The notes under the pieces are model-generated. The model saw only the letters and a list, made by a program, of their open reading frames with translations. It was not told where the DNA came from and made no database searches. Source: JAGPKI01 sp052034135 (lineage in GTDB: Bacteria > Caldisericota > Caldisericia > UBA6126 > JAGPKI01). From it: 16,320 nt of DNA. The translations under genes and the position numbers were made by a program. The first letter of the stretch is position 1. Every line of letters begins with the position of its first letter. The stretch is taken from the NCBI GenBank assembly GCA_052034135.1, contig JBPOJC010000099.1, positions 1 through 16,320 on the forward strand, given 5' to 3'. Positions 1 to 8,415 of this stretch are shown in pieces.

Positions 1-1794
1 AGAATCAACCCATATATAACCATCTGGTTTTACTGATGGTTTAATCTGTAAGTAATATTTTGAGTGATATTTATTATCATTTTTGTTAAATACATAAAAA
101 GATAAATCCCCCCACTCCATTGCACCAGTTTCATTGTTAGCAGGACAATTTAATGTTAAATTTGATCCTGTAGCAAATGAACAATCTGCATAAAGGATAT
201 AATATTTTTCTGTTTTAATCTCATGCCTTTTTTTAATCCAATCCCAGCTTCTTACAGTATACATAGTTCCATTCTCATTGTTTGCAGGAGAAATATTTTG
301 AGGGTCATGAACTATTATTTCGCTACCACCACCTGTATAACCTAAAACAAGTACTACATGCGTACCCCAGTTTAAAATAACAGGGTGCCCCATATCAAGC
401 TCAGAAAGGATTCTCCATTTAAGGTGAGGTATGCCAAAGTATGGAATATGTATAACAGAGCAACCCAACTTATCACTTAGAAAATCTCTTAAGGTCCATG
501 CATATTTATAAATTTGGTATGGGTTTTCCCCTTTAAAAGGATTTGAGCCTAAACCAAAATCTGAATCTTTTACATCAAGTTCTTTAAGAATCTCAAAAAG
601 CTCAACATCTTTATTACCCTTTTTAAGTAGCATTTGAGCGCAAGTTGATGCACATGAACCACCAATCTGTTCATAATAGGGCATTCTTATTATCTTCTCG
701 CTGCTCTTTGGAGTATAATATGGAACCCAACCAATATACGCTGATAATTTATCTTTTAAACCTAAAGCTACAGAAGAGGAATTTAAGGATGAATTTAATT
801 TTGAGGAGGAATTTGATTCGGGGGACAATTTAGAGGAGGAATTTGACTTAGAAGAAGGGGGGTTTTTCTTTGTTTGAGTGGATGCTAAAGGATTTATCTT
901 TACTGTTATAACGCCACTACTTGAAGCATAACTATATTTTAGATCAATCTTTTCATCATCCTCGAAATCATATCCAAATACATTTAATTCTTCATTCTTT
1001 AAATCTTTCTTTCCAGTTACACTTAAGGTTATTTCTCCTTTAAGGTCTTTTAATCCAGTTAACTCAAACCCTAATGTATCAAGACATGAAAAAGAAGGAT
1101 TTATTATTGATTTTAAAGTTACTTTTGTATTTTTTGAGAATGCATTCTTAGGAACGGAAAGTTTTGTTCCATCAGAAAGAGTAAGTTCACCACCAGAAGA
1201 GGTAAATACTTTTTCACCACTTGAGGATAATTTATCTATAACCTGAGGAGCCTTCTCTTCATAAGTTATAGTTATTGTTTTTGTTTTATCATTCCAATCT
1301 ACAGTGCACCCTAACTCTTCTGTTACAAATCTTATAGGGAGCATAGTTCTTCCATTTATAATTTGAGGTGCTACATCAAGTTCTGCTATTAACCCATCAA
1401 CTTTAGCTATTGTTTTATCTATCCAGAGTTCTATTGTTTTATTCTTAAATTTAATAGTTACCTTTTTTGTATTGTTATCCCAATCAATTGTTCCTCCTAA
1501 TTCTTCTATTATTGCTCTTATTGGAACAAGAGTTCTACCTTTTATGATAACTGGTACTGTTCCTCTACCTGGGTCTATCTCTTTCTTTACTCCATTAACT
1601 GTCATATATTTATTATTAATCTGGAGGATAATTATGATTTTACTTTCCTTTGCAAGACAGGTATTGTTGAGATCTTTATCATATGAATTAATATTAAATA
1701 ATTTATTGGTAGGAGAATATGTTGGAATAATGCCTGGAATTAATAAAAAAATAATTAATATTACTGAGAGTAAATGTAAAAATCTTTTCTTCAT
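1..1794 (-). CDS. Secreted stalk-domain protein with C39-like cysteine peptidase domain (3' end outside window)
   Basis: The frame is open from ATG 1794 to the window edge (598 codons, no stop reached). GGAGGG at 1802-1807 lies 7 nt upstream of the ATG and fixes the start. Residues 1-27 form a signal peptide (MKKR then a hydrophobic stretch). Two copper-amine-oxidase N-terminal-like stalk domains follow at about 65-112 and 113-178, with the hallmarks GRTLVPIRA and GRTMLPIRF and WDNNTKKVTI/WNDKTKTITI. An all-beta segment near 200-290 (GGELTLSDGTKLSVP) resembles ZU5-type sequences. A Ser/Asn-rich linker spans about 302-340. A papain-like C39-family peptidase domain occupies about 365-510, with Cys381 in GGSCAST, His479 in GTHVVLVLGY and Asp497 in HDPQN as the likely catalytic triad. 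The protein is probably exported and anchored to, or associated with, the envelope. Its substrate is unknown. It is separated from the cassette array by a gap of about 490 nt and is probably transcribed independently. Confidence 0.85.
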   Translation of the reverse strand, partial: MKKRFLHLLSVILIIFLLIPGIIPTYSPTNKLFNINSYDKDLNNTCLAKESKIIIILQINNKYMTVNGVKKEIDPGRGTVPVIIKGRTLVPIRAIIEELGGTIDWDNNTKKVTIKFKNKTIELWIDKTIAKVDGLIAELDVAPQIINGRTMLPIRFVTEELGCTVDWNDKTKTITITYEEKAPQVIDKLSSSGEKVFTSSGGELTLSDGTKLSVPKNAFSKNTKVTLKSIINPSFSCLDTLGFELTGLKDLKGEITLSVTGKKDLKNEELNVFGYDFEDDEKIDLKYSYASSSGVITVKINPLASTQTKKNPPSSKSNSSSKLSPESNSSSKLNSSLNSSSVALGLKDKLSAYIGWVPYYTPKSSEKIIRMPYYEQIGGSCASTCAQMLLKKGNKDVELFEILKELDVKDSDFGLGSNPFKGENPYQIYKYAWTLRDFLSDKLGCSVIHIPYFGIPHLKWRILSELDMGHPVILNWGTHVVLVLGYTGGGSEIIVHDPQNISPANNENGTMYTVRSWDWIKKRHEIKTEKYYILYADCSFATGSNLTLNCPANNETGAMEWGDLSFYVFNKNDNKYHSKYYLQIKPSVKPDGYIWVDS

Positions 1795-2280
1795 TGCTAA
1801 ACCCTCCTTCAAAAATAAAAAATAATAATTAATTTTTTATTCATTATATTAACCTAAAATCTTTAGAAAATCTATATAATTTAAGAAATATTAATGATTT
1901 TTCAATGCAATCTAATTTTTTCAACTTTTTAGTATAAAAACTGGAAATTCTGTTTCGTTTTTATTAATAGACTCTTATTAGACTTTATCAATAAAAATAC
2001 ATTGCTAAGTTTAATAATAACTTGTAAGTTTTTTTACAAAGTCTTCAATAAGATTTAAATTACTAACTTTTTCTTCTCTTCTATTGTAAGCGTTCAAATT
2101 TCTTATTTTTCAAAATTATTCCTTTGATTATGTTCAGAAAAAAATTTCCCGTCATCTTCTTTCGAACTTTAAATTTTCATATAACAGTCTATTTTTCTAC
2201 TTTTCCAAAAATATCATAAATTTATTAATTCTAATAGAGGAATGCATATTAGAGCTTTTAACAAATTTACAAGGTTAATG
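1795..2280. other. Gene-free AT-rich intergenic region upstream of the stalk/peptidase gene
   Basis: There is no convincing coding frame on either strand. It must hold the 5' signals of the 1-1794 gene. On the minus strand a TATAAT lies at 1843-1848 and a TTGAAA some tens of bases upstream, but no well-spaced -35/-10 pair stands out. Two AT-only inverted repeats are visible: TTTATTAATA at 1960-1969 facing TATCAATAAA at 1986-1995 (10 pairs, one G.U), and TTGTAA/TTACAA near 2022-2042. The second, read on the minus strand, is followed by TTATTATT and could be a weak terminator for the 2281-3006 gene. This marks the boundary between the cassette array and the next transcription unit. Confidence 0.5.
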
Positions 2281-3006
2281 TTAATGAAATTTACCATTAT
2301 CCGATGACATTATTTTTTCAGGTAGATGAAAATCGGAAAAAGTAATTATCAATTTGTTATCCATTTTTATTGATGTAATAGTAAAATAATAATATTTTTC
2401 TTCTTCTGGTAATAATACAAGATAGCCATCTAAGAATTTTAATTTCTTAAGAAAATTATTATTTACTTTATAGGACTGCTGTTGCTCATTTTTATTATTG
2501 ATCAATGTCTTAAAGAACGAATCTTCGCGTTTACTTTTTAAAATTTTAAATTTTAATCTTTCATCGTTGTAAATTACACAATTATTTAATACTTTAAGAT
2601 AATCATCAATATCAAATTTTGGATCACCTACTTTGTGAAAATCCATAAAAAGAGTTTCTTGTGGTAGAGCAGATGGTGTGTTAAAGATTTTATCACTGCA
2701 AATAATCAAGCTGCGACTTAAAAAATCTTTTAAAACTGTTTCAAACTCTTTTTCTACATTAAAATTATCCTTATTATCAAGTGAGAACTCGAAAGTTAAA
2801 ACAGGATTCCAGTAGTTAAGGAATTTTGGGAAAGAATCCTCTCCATAATATTGCATTAGAAGTCTATCATATACGTTTAGTTCACTAAAAAGAGAAAAAA
2901 CATTTTTATTTTTTATTTTATCAGAAACAATAAAAACATTTCCAATTAAAATCAGCAATAAAAGAATAAATGAAATAATTTTGTAAACCTTGTCATTCTT
3001 AATCAC
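2281..3006 (-). CDS. Single-TM exported protein, candidate partner/immunity of cassette F
   Basis: This is a 241-aa protein of unrecognised family. The start is GTG at 3004-3006, with AAGGAGG ending 7 nt upstream, a near-ideal ribosome binding site. Residues about 10-28 (IISFILLLLILIGNVFIV) form an N-terminal signal anchor or signal peptide. The rest is a soluble, charged alpha/beta domain with two cysteines and no motif I know. It begins 22 nt after the stop of cassette F, the position where cognate immunity genes sit in Rhs/CDI-type toxin modules. Immunity function is inferred from position and export only. It could equally be an unrelated envelope protein. Confidence 0.7.
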   Translation of the reverse strand: MIKNDKVYKIISFILLLLILIGNVFIVSDKIKNKNVFSLFSELNVYDRLLMQYYGEDSFPKFLNYWNPVLTFEFSLDNKDNFNVEKEFETVLKDFLSRSLIICSDKIFNTPSALPQETLFMDFHKVGDPKFDIDDYLKVLNNCVIYNDERLKFKILKSKREDSFFKTLINNKNEQQQSYKVNNNFLKKLKFLDGYLVLLPEEEKYYYFTITSIKMDNKLIITFSDFHLPEKIMSSDNGKFH

Positions 3007-3028
3007 CTATAAACCTCCTTTTGATATT

Positions 3029-3910
3029 TTACTTATAGTTACATTTAAAGCCAAGAAATTCTATTCCATTTATTTCATACAATCCTATAGAAAGCCATTT
3101 GTTGGGATTAGCAGGAAGAGTTTCTCCGCAGCATTTTTTTAATTTATTTTCAATTTTATCCACACCTGAGTCATTTAGTCCCCAATCTTCCTTAAAATTC
3201 TCCCTTTCTTTCTTTGATAATTTACCTTTCCAACACATACAATCATAACCAATACTTGCTACCGCTTTTTCCTCGGCTGCATAAGTTTTTGAAGTTGTGC
3301 TTGAGTTGCATGAGTCTGAATCACAATCTCTTTCGCTATCCCCTCCACCTCTAGCATTTGTATCCGTAGTGGTTGTGGTAGTTGTTCCATTTGTGGAGAC
3401 ATTTCCCCATGGGATTGGGTATAAGAGGTGTCCTTGCATATAAACTGTTCCATCATCATTATTTGCCCATAAAGGTCCTATACTCATAAATCCATCTCTT
3501 ACCCTATAGGTGAATGGGTCATCAATATCATCTGGGTTATATCTTGTATCAATTGCACTATTATTAGGGTTAATTAGTATTGCTTTTGCTGGATTACCAT
3601 CATCTTTTAGTAAATCTAACATATTACCATAATTATCATAAACATAAGTAAGGTTCCCATTAAATTCTCCTGTTTCATTATATGCTGCAGAGAGAATTCT
3701 ACCATTTGTATCTGTTGAGTAATCTATTGTTAGGTTCTGCAATCCATTCTGTAATCTCGTTGCTTTCTCTATTCCAGTAATACCATAGTAGAAGTTCCAA
3801 ATTTTTAATGAAGTGATCCAGCATTTTATGTTTTGTTCAGAAATTGAATTAATTGACATTGAGTTTAAACTCTCGTATAAAAAGCTTATTTTTCTTCTCA
3901 GCATCTTCAA
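3029..3910 (-). CDS. Cassette F: truncated RHS-like core plus Cys-rich C-terminal tip
   Basis: The open frame from ATG 3910 is 293 aa, but only residues 38 onward (from WNFYYGITGIEKATR, position 3799 downward) match the other cassettes. The first 37 residues read through the 3' end of the 3849-4706 gene in another frame and have no Shine-Dalgarno, so they are probably not a real N-terminus. The order is: RHS-like core (NLTIDYSTDTNG, LTYVYDNYGN, DPFTYRVRDGFMSIG), then PWGNVSTNG, a seven-Thr linker, RGGGDSE, and a tip of about 100 aa. The tip is unique in the window and contains GYDCMCWKG, LKKCCGE and a final FKCNYK, so it is Cys-rich and may be disulfide-bonded. It is probably a silent toxin tip that becomes expressed only after recombination behind an intact RHS gene. 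The toxin role is inferred from architecture. Confidence 0.72.
   Translation of the reverse strand: MKMLRRKISFLYESLNSMSINSISEQNIKCWITSLKIWNFYYGITGIEKATRLQNGLQNLTIDYSTDTNGRILSAAYNETGEFNGNLTYVYDNYGNMLDLLKDDGNPAKAILINPNNSAIDTRYNPDDIDDPFTYRVRDGFMSIGPLWANNDDGTVYMQGHLLYPIPWGNVSTNGTTTTTTTDTNARGGGDSERDCDSDSCNSSTTSKTYAAEEKAVASIGYDCMCWKGKLSKKERENFKEDWGLNDSGVDKIENKLKKCCGETLPANPNKWLSIGLYEINGIEFLGFKCNYK
3335..3799 (-). repeat. Conserved RHS-core/linker block, copy F
   Basis: DNA closely similar to the blocks at 6481-6947 and, in part, 8826-9297, 10485-10667, 13740-13903 and 15690-15893. For example, the stretch around 3705-3780 differs at only a few positions from 6839-6935. All copies are direct repeats in the same orientation and could support homologous recombination. 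Confidence 0.8.
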
Positions 3911-4706
3911 TGATTATTAAAACACTCCAATTTGCTTTTAGTTTTTCATCGATTGTAAATTTAGTAGTTGTTATATTTATTTTATCTCTTCTTGATATAG
4001 AATCTTTTCCGATGACTTTTGTGATAAAGGTGCCAGTTCCACCAAATTCTTCATTTTCCAATCCTTCAACTGGAATATACTTAAAAGCTATGTTTCTATG
4101 ATTAACATCTTTAAAATAACAACTTGGGATTGGATCTGCTATAAGAAAAATTAAAATATTTGTGTTAGATAACTCTTTTTCGTTAAAGTCTTTAACTGCT
4201 TCTAATTTCACTCTTAATTTATTTGAATCATCTTTTTCTATTATATTTTCTGTTTCTTTAAGAATGAATGATTCATCATAAGGTAGTCTTGATGTTTGTT
4301 GTATGAATAATTTTTTGTAGTAAGTTTTTAGTCCTTCTAAGCCATCATCTTCTTCATTACCACCATATCCTTGAAAGAAAAATTGGCTATTAATGAGTAC
4401 TAACGGTAAACCTCTGGTTTTGAAACGTTTCATAAGCTCTGTACTCCTCATATTGCCATCCTTATCTGGTATTGAACTAAATCTATCTTCTATATATGTA
4501 ATAAAAACTATTTCCCTTAAGCTTAAATCTGCTGCTTCTTTTGCTGCCTCTTCAATTATTTCTCTGCCAATAAGGTAGTCAGCTGTTACAATCTCTATAA
4601 GTACAGGTTCATCAAAGAATTTTTGAGTTCTTGTATACGTATAAGCTTTATTATTCGATAATATTAATAGAAATATTATTAGTAAATGTAATAATTTTTT
4701 CTTCAT
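3849..4706 (-). CDS. Exported Omp28-like thioredoxin-fold protein lacking CxxC
   Basis: This is a 285-aa protein. Residues 1-22 (MKKKLLHLLIIFLLILSNNKA) are a signal peptide. The remainder reads like an Omp28-type thioredoxin-fold protein: PVLIEIVTADYLIGREIIEEA where a CxxC would sit in redox members, then MKRFKTRGLPLVLINSQFFF (the cis-Pro strand region), LTYYKK-type helix, then ADPIPSCYFKDVNHRNIAFKYIPVEG and a C-terminal beta region ending WSVLIIIEDAEKK..LFIREF. The active-site cysteines are absent, so a redox role is unlikely and a binding role is more plausible. No Shine-Dalgarno is seen. The ATG overlaps the TGA of a 25-codon frame (4703-4780), which might couple translation. It sits between the 4805-6100 propeller gene and cassette F without a tip of its own, possibly an orphan partner gene. 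The family call is from pattern only. Confidence 0.62.
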   Translation of the reverse strand: MKKKLLHLLIIFLLILSNNKAYTYTRTQKFFDEPVLIEIVTADYLIGREIIEEAAKEAADLSLREIVFITYIEDRFSSIPDKDGNMRSTELMKRFKTRGLPLVLINSQFFFQGYGGNEEDDGLEGLKTYYKKLFIQQTSRLPYDESFILKETENIIEKDDSNKLRVKLEAVKDFNEKELSNTNILIFLIADPIPSCYFKDVNHRNIAFKYIPVEGLENEEFGGTGTFITKVIGKDSISRRDKINITTTKFTIDEKLKANWSVLIIIEDAEKKNKLFIREFKLNVN

Positions 4707-4804
4707 TTTATTCGAAGAATATATTTGGACAACCAGAAATTTCCACCTTTATCTTTGAACGATTTAAATGTGGTATTCATCTTTTCCAAACTTAATTTAG
4801 AATA

Positions 4805-6100
4805 CTAATTTTCCCCTTCTAAATTTATTTTATAAAGACAAACGTTGCCAGGGTAAACAACCATTAATTTTAAAGAATTTTCTTCCTCTATAAATTTAAA
4901 TGATAAATAAGGTGAAAAATATGTCGCTCCAACAGATGGCTCTCTGAATTTAGCAATACTTTCAAATTGATAACATAAAGTTGTAAGATCAGGTACGCTC
5001 ATAATACTAATCCTTGCCTTATTATCGATGAAATCAAGAAGGAATAATTTGTCTCTAAAGAATACAGGATAAGTTATATCGTAGTTTAATTCTAATCCAT
5101 CTATATCATCAGTATTATTCCTATAAATTTCTCCACTTTTAGTATTTACTAAGCGTATATCATTCTTATATTTAAGAAGAACATAATTTTTATATATTAA
5201 AGGGTTTGTGCTTTCGTTATCATCACTATTAACAGAAACAACATTAAGATAACTATTGGGAAAGCAATCAACAGGTGTAATCTCTTTTTTAATCTTACCT
5301 TCATCTGTCACGACTAATATAGATTGATCTGATAATATTATAAAATTATTATCTTCATCTATGCCGTATAAATGTGAAGGTTCGAAAGGCTTGTTGTTTA
5401 ATTCTTTTTCTAAATGAGTTTTATCTTTTAATAAAGTAAGAGTTGGTAAATCAACCCTTAATATATCATTCCAACCAGAAACATACCAATATATAGTTTC
5501 ATCTTTCATTGAGAAAGAAGAATATAAAAGTAATTTCAACTCTGCATTCATAAAAGTGCGAAAATAATCCCTTACGATTTTACCATCATCTTTACTAATT
5601 TTATAAAAGTTCGATCCACCTATTAGTAATGTATCAGATAACGTGTAAAAAAAGAAGTAATCACCAAAGGGTAGCTCTTTTTTCCATATAACTTTATTAC
5701 TGTTAATATCAATCTTTTCGAGGAAAGAGATTGAATTGCAGTTTTCATCTTCTTTTACAATAGACAAATAAAAAAAGGAGTTTTCGATTAGAAAATCAAG
5801 AATTCTTTCGTTATTTCCAGGAATATATTCCTGTAGAATTTTGCCATTAATACTATCCACCGAAATTAATCTGTCGAAATAGTTAATATAGAAAACATTT
5901 TCTGAAGTATTCACAATACTCATAGGACTATAAATTGTTGAAATATTTGTTTCCCACTCTTTCTCAATCTCTATTGAGTTTTGATCATTCGAATAAAGCT
6001 CATTACTAGACCCAATTGTAACTAACATGAAACATAAGACTAACAAGGTTATGCATTTTATTGTTTTTCTCTTAAAAAATGTTTTCATTTTTTTAATCAC
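4805..6100 (-). CDS. Secreted PQQ-like beta-propeller protein, candidate partner of cassette E
   Basis: This is a 431-aa protein with an N-terminal signal sequence (TIKCITLLVLCFMLVTIGSS) and PQQ/WD-like blade motifs, e.g. LISVDSINGKILQEY, EKIDINSNKVIWKKELPF and YKISKDDGKIVRDYF. It is paralogous to 13945-15261 and 7110-8396. Shared features include INYFDRLISVD, ETIYWYVSGWNDILRVDLP, the KTHL motif and a C-terminal VVYPGNVCLY. AAAGGAGGGG lies immediately before GTG 6100, which is unusually close, and the ATG at 6088 is about 13 nt away, so the exact start is uncertain. Both starts keep the signal peptide. It begins 31 nt after the remnant of cassette E. No metal or cofactor-binding dehydrogenase residues are evident, so this looks like a binding propeller. 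An immunity role is inferred from position. Confidence 0.8.
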   Translation of the reverse strand: MIKKMKTFFKRKTIKCITLLVLCFMLVTIGSSNELYSNDQNSIEIEKEWETNISTIYSPMSIVNTSENVFYINYFDRLISVDSINGKILQEYIPGNNERILDFLIENSFFYLSIVKEDENCNSISFLEKIDINSNKVIWKKELPFGDYFFFYTLSDTLLIGGSNFYKISKDDGKIVRDYFRTFMNAELKLLLYSSFSMKDETIYWYVSGWNDILRVDLPTLTLLKDKTHLEKELNNKPFEPSHLYGIDEDNNFIILSDQSILVVTDEGKIKKEITPVDCFPNSYLNVVSVNSDDNESTNPLIYKNYVLLKYKNDIRLVNTKSGEIYRNNTDDIDGLELNYDITYPVFFRDKLFLLDFIDNKARISIMSVPDLTTLCYQFESIAKFREPSVGATYFSPYLSFKFIEEENSLKLMVVYPGNVCLYKINLEGEN

Positions 6101-6131
6101 CCCTCCTTTAAATCTTTAGATGAGTATTTGT

Positions 6132-6341
6132 TTACATTATTTCTCTACACTCTATTGGAATTTCCTCGCATCCCATTTTAATCATTTCTCCACAAGCGTC
6201 AAGCCATTTATCTTGATGTTCCTTTATTACTCTATCATACATCTCTTCTACGGCCTGTTTATAATCTTCACCAAATAACATTTTAAAAAATTCAGTTGCG
6301 AATATTTGCTCTTCAAGTTCATACCACAAATAAAAAACATT
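6132..6341 (-). pseudogene. Cassette E tip remnant downstream of an in-frame stop
   Basis: This is the same reading frame as 6342-7091, continuing after the TAA at 6342-6344. It encodes NVFYLWYELEEQIFATEFF, KMLFGEDYKQAVEEMYDRVI and KEHQDKWLDACGEMIKMGCEEI, which aligns with the end of the cassette A tip (AKFATQFFKELFGEDYKEAV, LEMYDRMIKEYGDKWNDDC). The alignment shows that the stop interrupts a once-continuous tip. A TTG at 6329 exists but has no Shine-Dalgarno. Separate translation is unlikely. Confidence 0.75.
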
Positions 6342-7091
6342 TTAGACCAACGTTGGAGTGCAAATTGCCCCTGTTTCTGTAAACTTATTTTTTGCTGCTA
6401 TCCAACCTTTTTCAAGTGTCCAATTTTCGTTGAATTGACTTAGAAGACTATTACAATCTTCCGCATTTTCACAGTTTCCTTCGCTATCCCCTCCACTTTT
6501 ATCAGTTGTATCATCTGTGGTTGTTGTGGTAGTTGTTCCATTTGTGGAGACATTTCCCCAGGGATTAGGTATTACAGGGTGTCCTTGTATGTAAACTGTT
6601 CCACCTCCATTTGCCCATAGGTTTCCTATACTCATAAATCCATCTCTTGCTCTATAGGTGAATGGGTCATCAATACCATTCGGGTTATATCTTGTATCAA
6701 TTGCACTATTATTAGGGTTAATTAGTATTGCCTTTGCTGGATCCCCATTATCTTTTAGTAAGTCTGCTACATTACCATAATTATCATAAACATAAGCAAG
6801 GTTTCCATTAAATCCTCCTGTTTCATTATATGCTGCAGAGAGAATTCTACCATTTGTATCTGTTGAGTAATCAATTGTTAGGTTCTGTATTCCATTCTGC
6901 TTCCTCGTTGCTTTCTCTATTCCAGTAGGACCATAATAGAATTTCCACTGCTCTTGTTGAATGCCACCTACACTCTTAATGTATTCATTGATTCTATTCA
7001 TTCCATCATAAGAGAATGGGCATTTAGATACACCAAATTGTTTATAATTATTGTTCAATATTGTGTCAACAACTTTAAGTTTAAACATCAA
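6342..7091 (-). pseudogene. Cassette E: RHS-like core plus broken tip (in-frame TAA)
   Basis: The open frame runs from TTG 7091/ATG 7088, with no Shine-Dalgarno, and starts 18 nt past the stop of the 7110 gene. It carries the longest piece of RHS core of any cassette, from CPFSYDGMNRINEYI through EQWKFYYGPTGIEKATR. It then has NLTIDYSTDTNG, YVYDNYGN, DPFTYRARDGFMSIG, HPVIPNPWGNVSTNG, the Thr linker and DKSGGDSE. The tip begins NCENAEDCNSLLSQFNENW and GWIAAKNKF, matching cassette A (LGWIAAKQTF), but ends after TPTLV at TAA 6342-6344. The homologous remainder follows in frame at 6132-6341. It is therefore a damaged relative of the cassette A tip, unless the stop is read through. The first 23 or so residues before CPFSYDG have no counterpart in the other cassettes. 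Confidence 0.75.
6481..6947 (-). repeat. Conserved RHS-core/linker block, copy E
   Basis: Direct DNA repeat of the F block and, from about 6660 downward, of the A block (15690-15893). The segment around 6590-6670 is almost base-for-base identical to 15800-15880. Additional RHS core without a second copy in the window extends up to about 7022. Confidence 0.8.
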
Positions 7092-7109
7092 TTTTATTTA
7101 GATATTTTA

Positions 7110-8396
7110 TTAATAAATGGATTCAGCTGTATAAAAGATTATTCTATCACTATAAGTAACAATCAATCCATTTAATTGGTCTGATTCTATGGGAGCAAAA
7201 AGGTAATGAGATCCAGAAATATAAATTTCATCGACTGTTCTTTTCTTTGAAAATTTTGTACTTTCTTTAACTGTAAAAAGTAAGTCTAAATCCGGGAAGC
7301 TATAAGCAAGAAGCATAGAGCTATTTTTTGCTTTATCTTCATAAATCAAAAAGAGTGTATCTTTCCATATAAAGGGAGAATTTTTGGCATTAATAGCGAT
7401 TTTGCCAAGTTGAATATCTTCGCTTTTCTTCTTTACAGAAACACCGTTCTCAAAATTTACTGTTAAAAAACCTTCCTCAGCTTCTTTTTCAAATATAATG
7501 TATTTACCGAGTATAAAATCTTTATAAATAGTTGGATTTATATAATCATTATTGAGATTTACAAATCGACTATTAAATATTGCATTGCATTCATCATCAA
7601 ATTTTATGTTTTTTAAAATTTCTCCCTCTTCATTACCTAAAATCAAATTGTTAAATGAAGTAAGCAAAATCTTATCATCCTTAACAAGATTTAGACTCAA
7701 GCCGTCAGGTAATACAATATTTTTGAATCTTAATTTTTCAGCAGAAGAAAAATCATGAAGTTTTGATTTTGTTACCGTTTTTGATATTGGAAGATACCTA
7801 TAAAACGTTTCATTATAAATGGTCCATGTTGATTGCACAGTCTCTGTATGACTGCTAACATACGGAAAATTATATTCATCCATAATATCACCATTTAATC
7901 TGTTTAAAGAATAACATTTTGCTTCTCTTGCTACTATTAATTCATTTCCAAATATATAAAAAAGAAAGAGGGGGCTATAACTTTTAGGAAATTCCTTATT
8001 CCAAACAATTTCACCTGTTTGCATATCTAATTTTGCAACACTTGAAATAAATAGTTCCTCGCCATTAATCTTTTTAGGAATTAGAGATACATAGAAATCT
8101 GATCCACTAAACATAAAGTCAAAAATAGCTTTATCATTTGATAAATCTAATTCCCAGATTTTGCTCCCATTTGAAAGATTTATACATAATAGTTTACTTA
8201 AATAATTTGCATATACTCTATTATTTTCCGTATCAGGAATTACTTTCATAGGAAAGACATTTCCTTCGTCAGCACTATCCAAAACTTTTATTTCCCAAAG
8301 TTTTTTAAAAGAATATTCAGAGCAACCATTTGCTGAAAATAAAATAAATACAATCAAAAGAAGTGAAATTAGCGCTTTCGAGCAAATTCTTGCCAT
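7110..8396 (-). CDS. PQQ-like beta-propeller lipoprotein, candidate partner of cassette D
   Basis: This is a 428-aa protein starting at ATG 8394-8396, chosen because GGAGG at 8402-8406 lies just upstream. The longer frame to 8468 would run back into cassette D. The N-terminus ARICSKALISLLLIVFILFS ANGC is a lipoprotein signal with the lipobox cysteine about 24 residues in. Blade motifs are LLCINLSNGSKIWELDL, AKLDMQTGEIVWNKEF and YSLNRLNGDIMDEY. It is paralogous to 4805-6100 and 13945-15261 but more diverged, lacking the YW(F/Y)VS.W.DI motif (it reads YRYLPISKTV there). It starts 19 nt after the cassette D stop. Membrane anchoring outside the cytoplasm is likely. An immunity role is inferred from position. 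Confidence 0.82.
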   Translation of the reverse strand: MARICSKALISLLLIVFILFSANGCSEYSFKKLWEIKVLDSADEGNVFPMKVIPDTENNRVYANYLSKLLCINLSNGSKIWELDLSNDKAIFDFMFSGSDFYVSLIPKKINGEELFISSVAKLDMQTGEIVWNKEFPKSYSPLFLFYIFGNELIVAREAKCYSLNRLNGDIMDEYNFPYVSSHTETVQSTWTIYNETFYRYLPISKTVTKSKLHDFSSAEKLRFKNIVLPDGLSLNLVKDDKILLTSFNNLILGNEEGEILKNIKFDDECNAIFNSRFVNLNNDYINPTIYKDFILGKYIIFEKEAEEGFLTVNFENGVSVKKKSEDIQLGKIAINAKNSPFIWKDTLFLIYEDKAKNSSMLLAYSFPDLDLLFTVKESTKFSKKRTVDEIYISGSHYLFAPIESDQLNGLIVTYSDRIIFYTAESIY

Positions 8397-8401
8397 TGTT
8401 A

Positions 8402-8406
8402 CCTCC
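8402..8406 (-). promoter_or_regulatory. Shine-Dalgarno site fixing the lipoprotein start at 8396
   Basis: GGAGG on the minus strand, 5 nt before ATG 8396. It lies just past the 8416 stop of cassette D, so the partner gene can be initiated on its own, whereas the cassette has no such site. Confidence 0.75.
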
Positions 8407-8415
8407 ACTTGATAA

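Noticed and set aside
1472..1825. 117-aa plus-strand open frame
   Set aside because: Antisense to the signal peptide and first stalk domain of the 1-1794 gene, which has clear domain matches and a good ribosome binding site.
4703..4780. 25-codon frame overlapping the start of the 3849-4706 gene (ATGA)
   Set aside because: No Shine-Dalgarno and no recognisable sequence; noted only as a possible coupling element, not as a gene.
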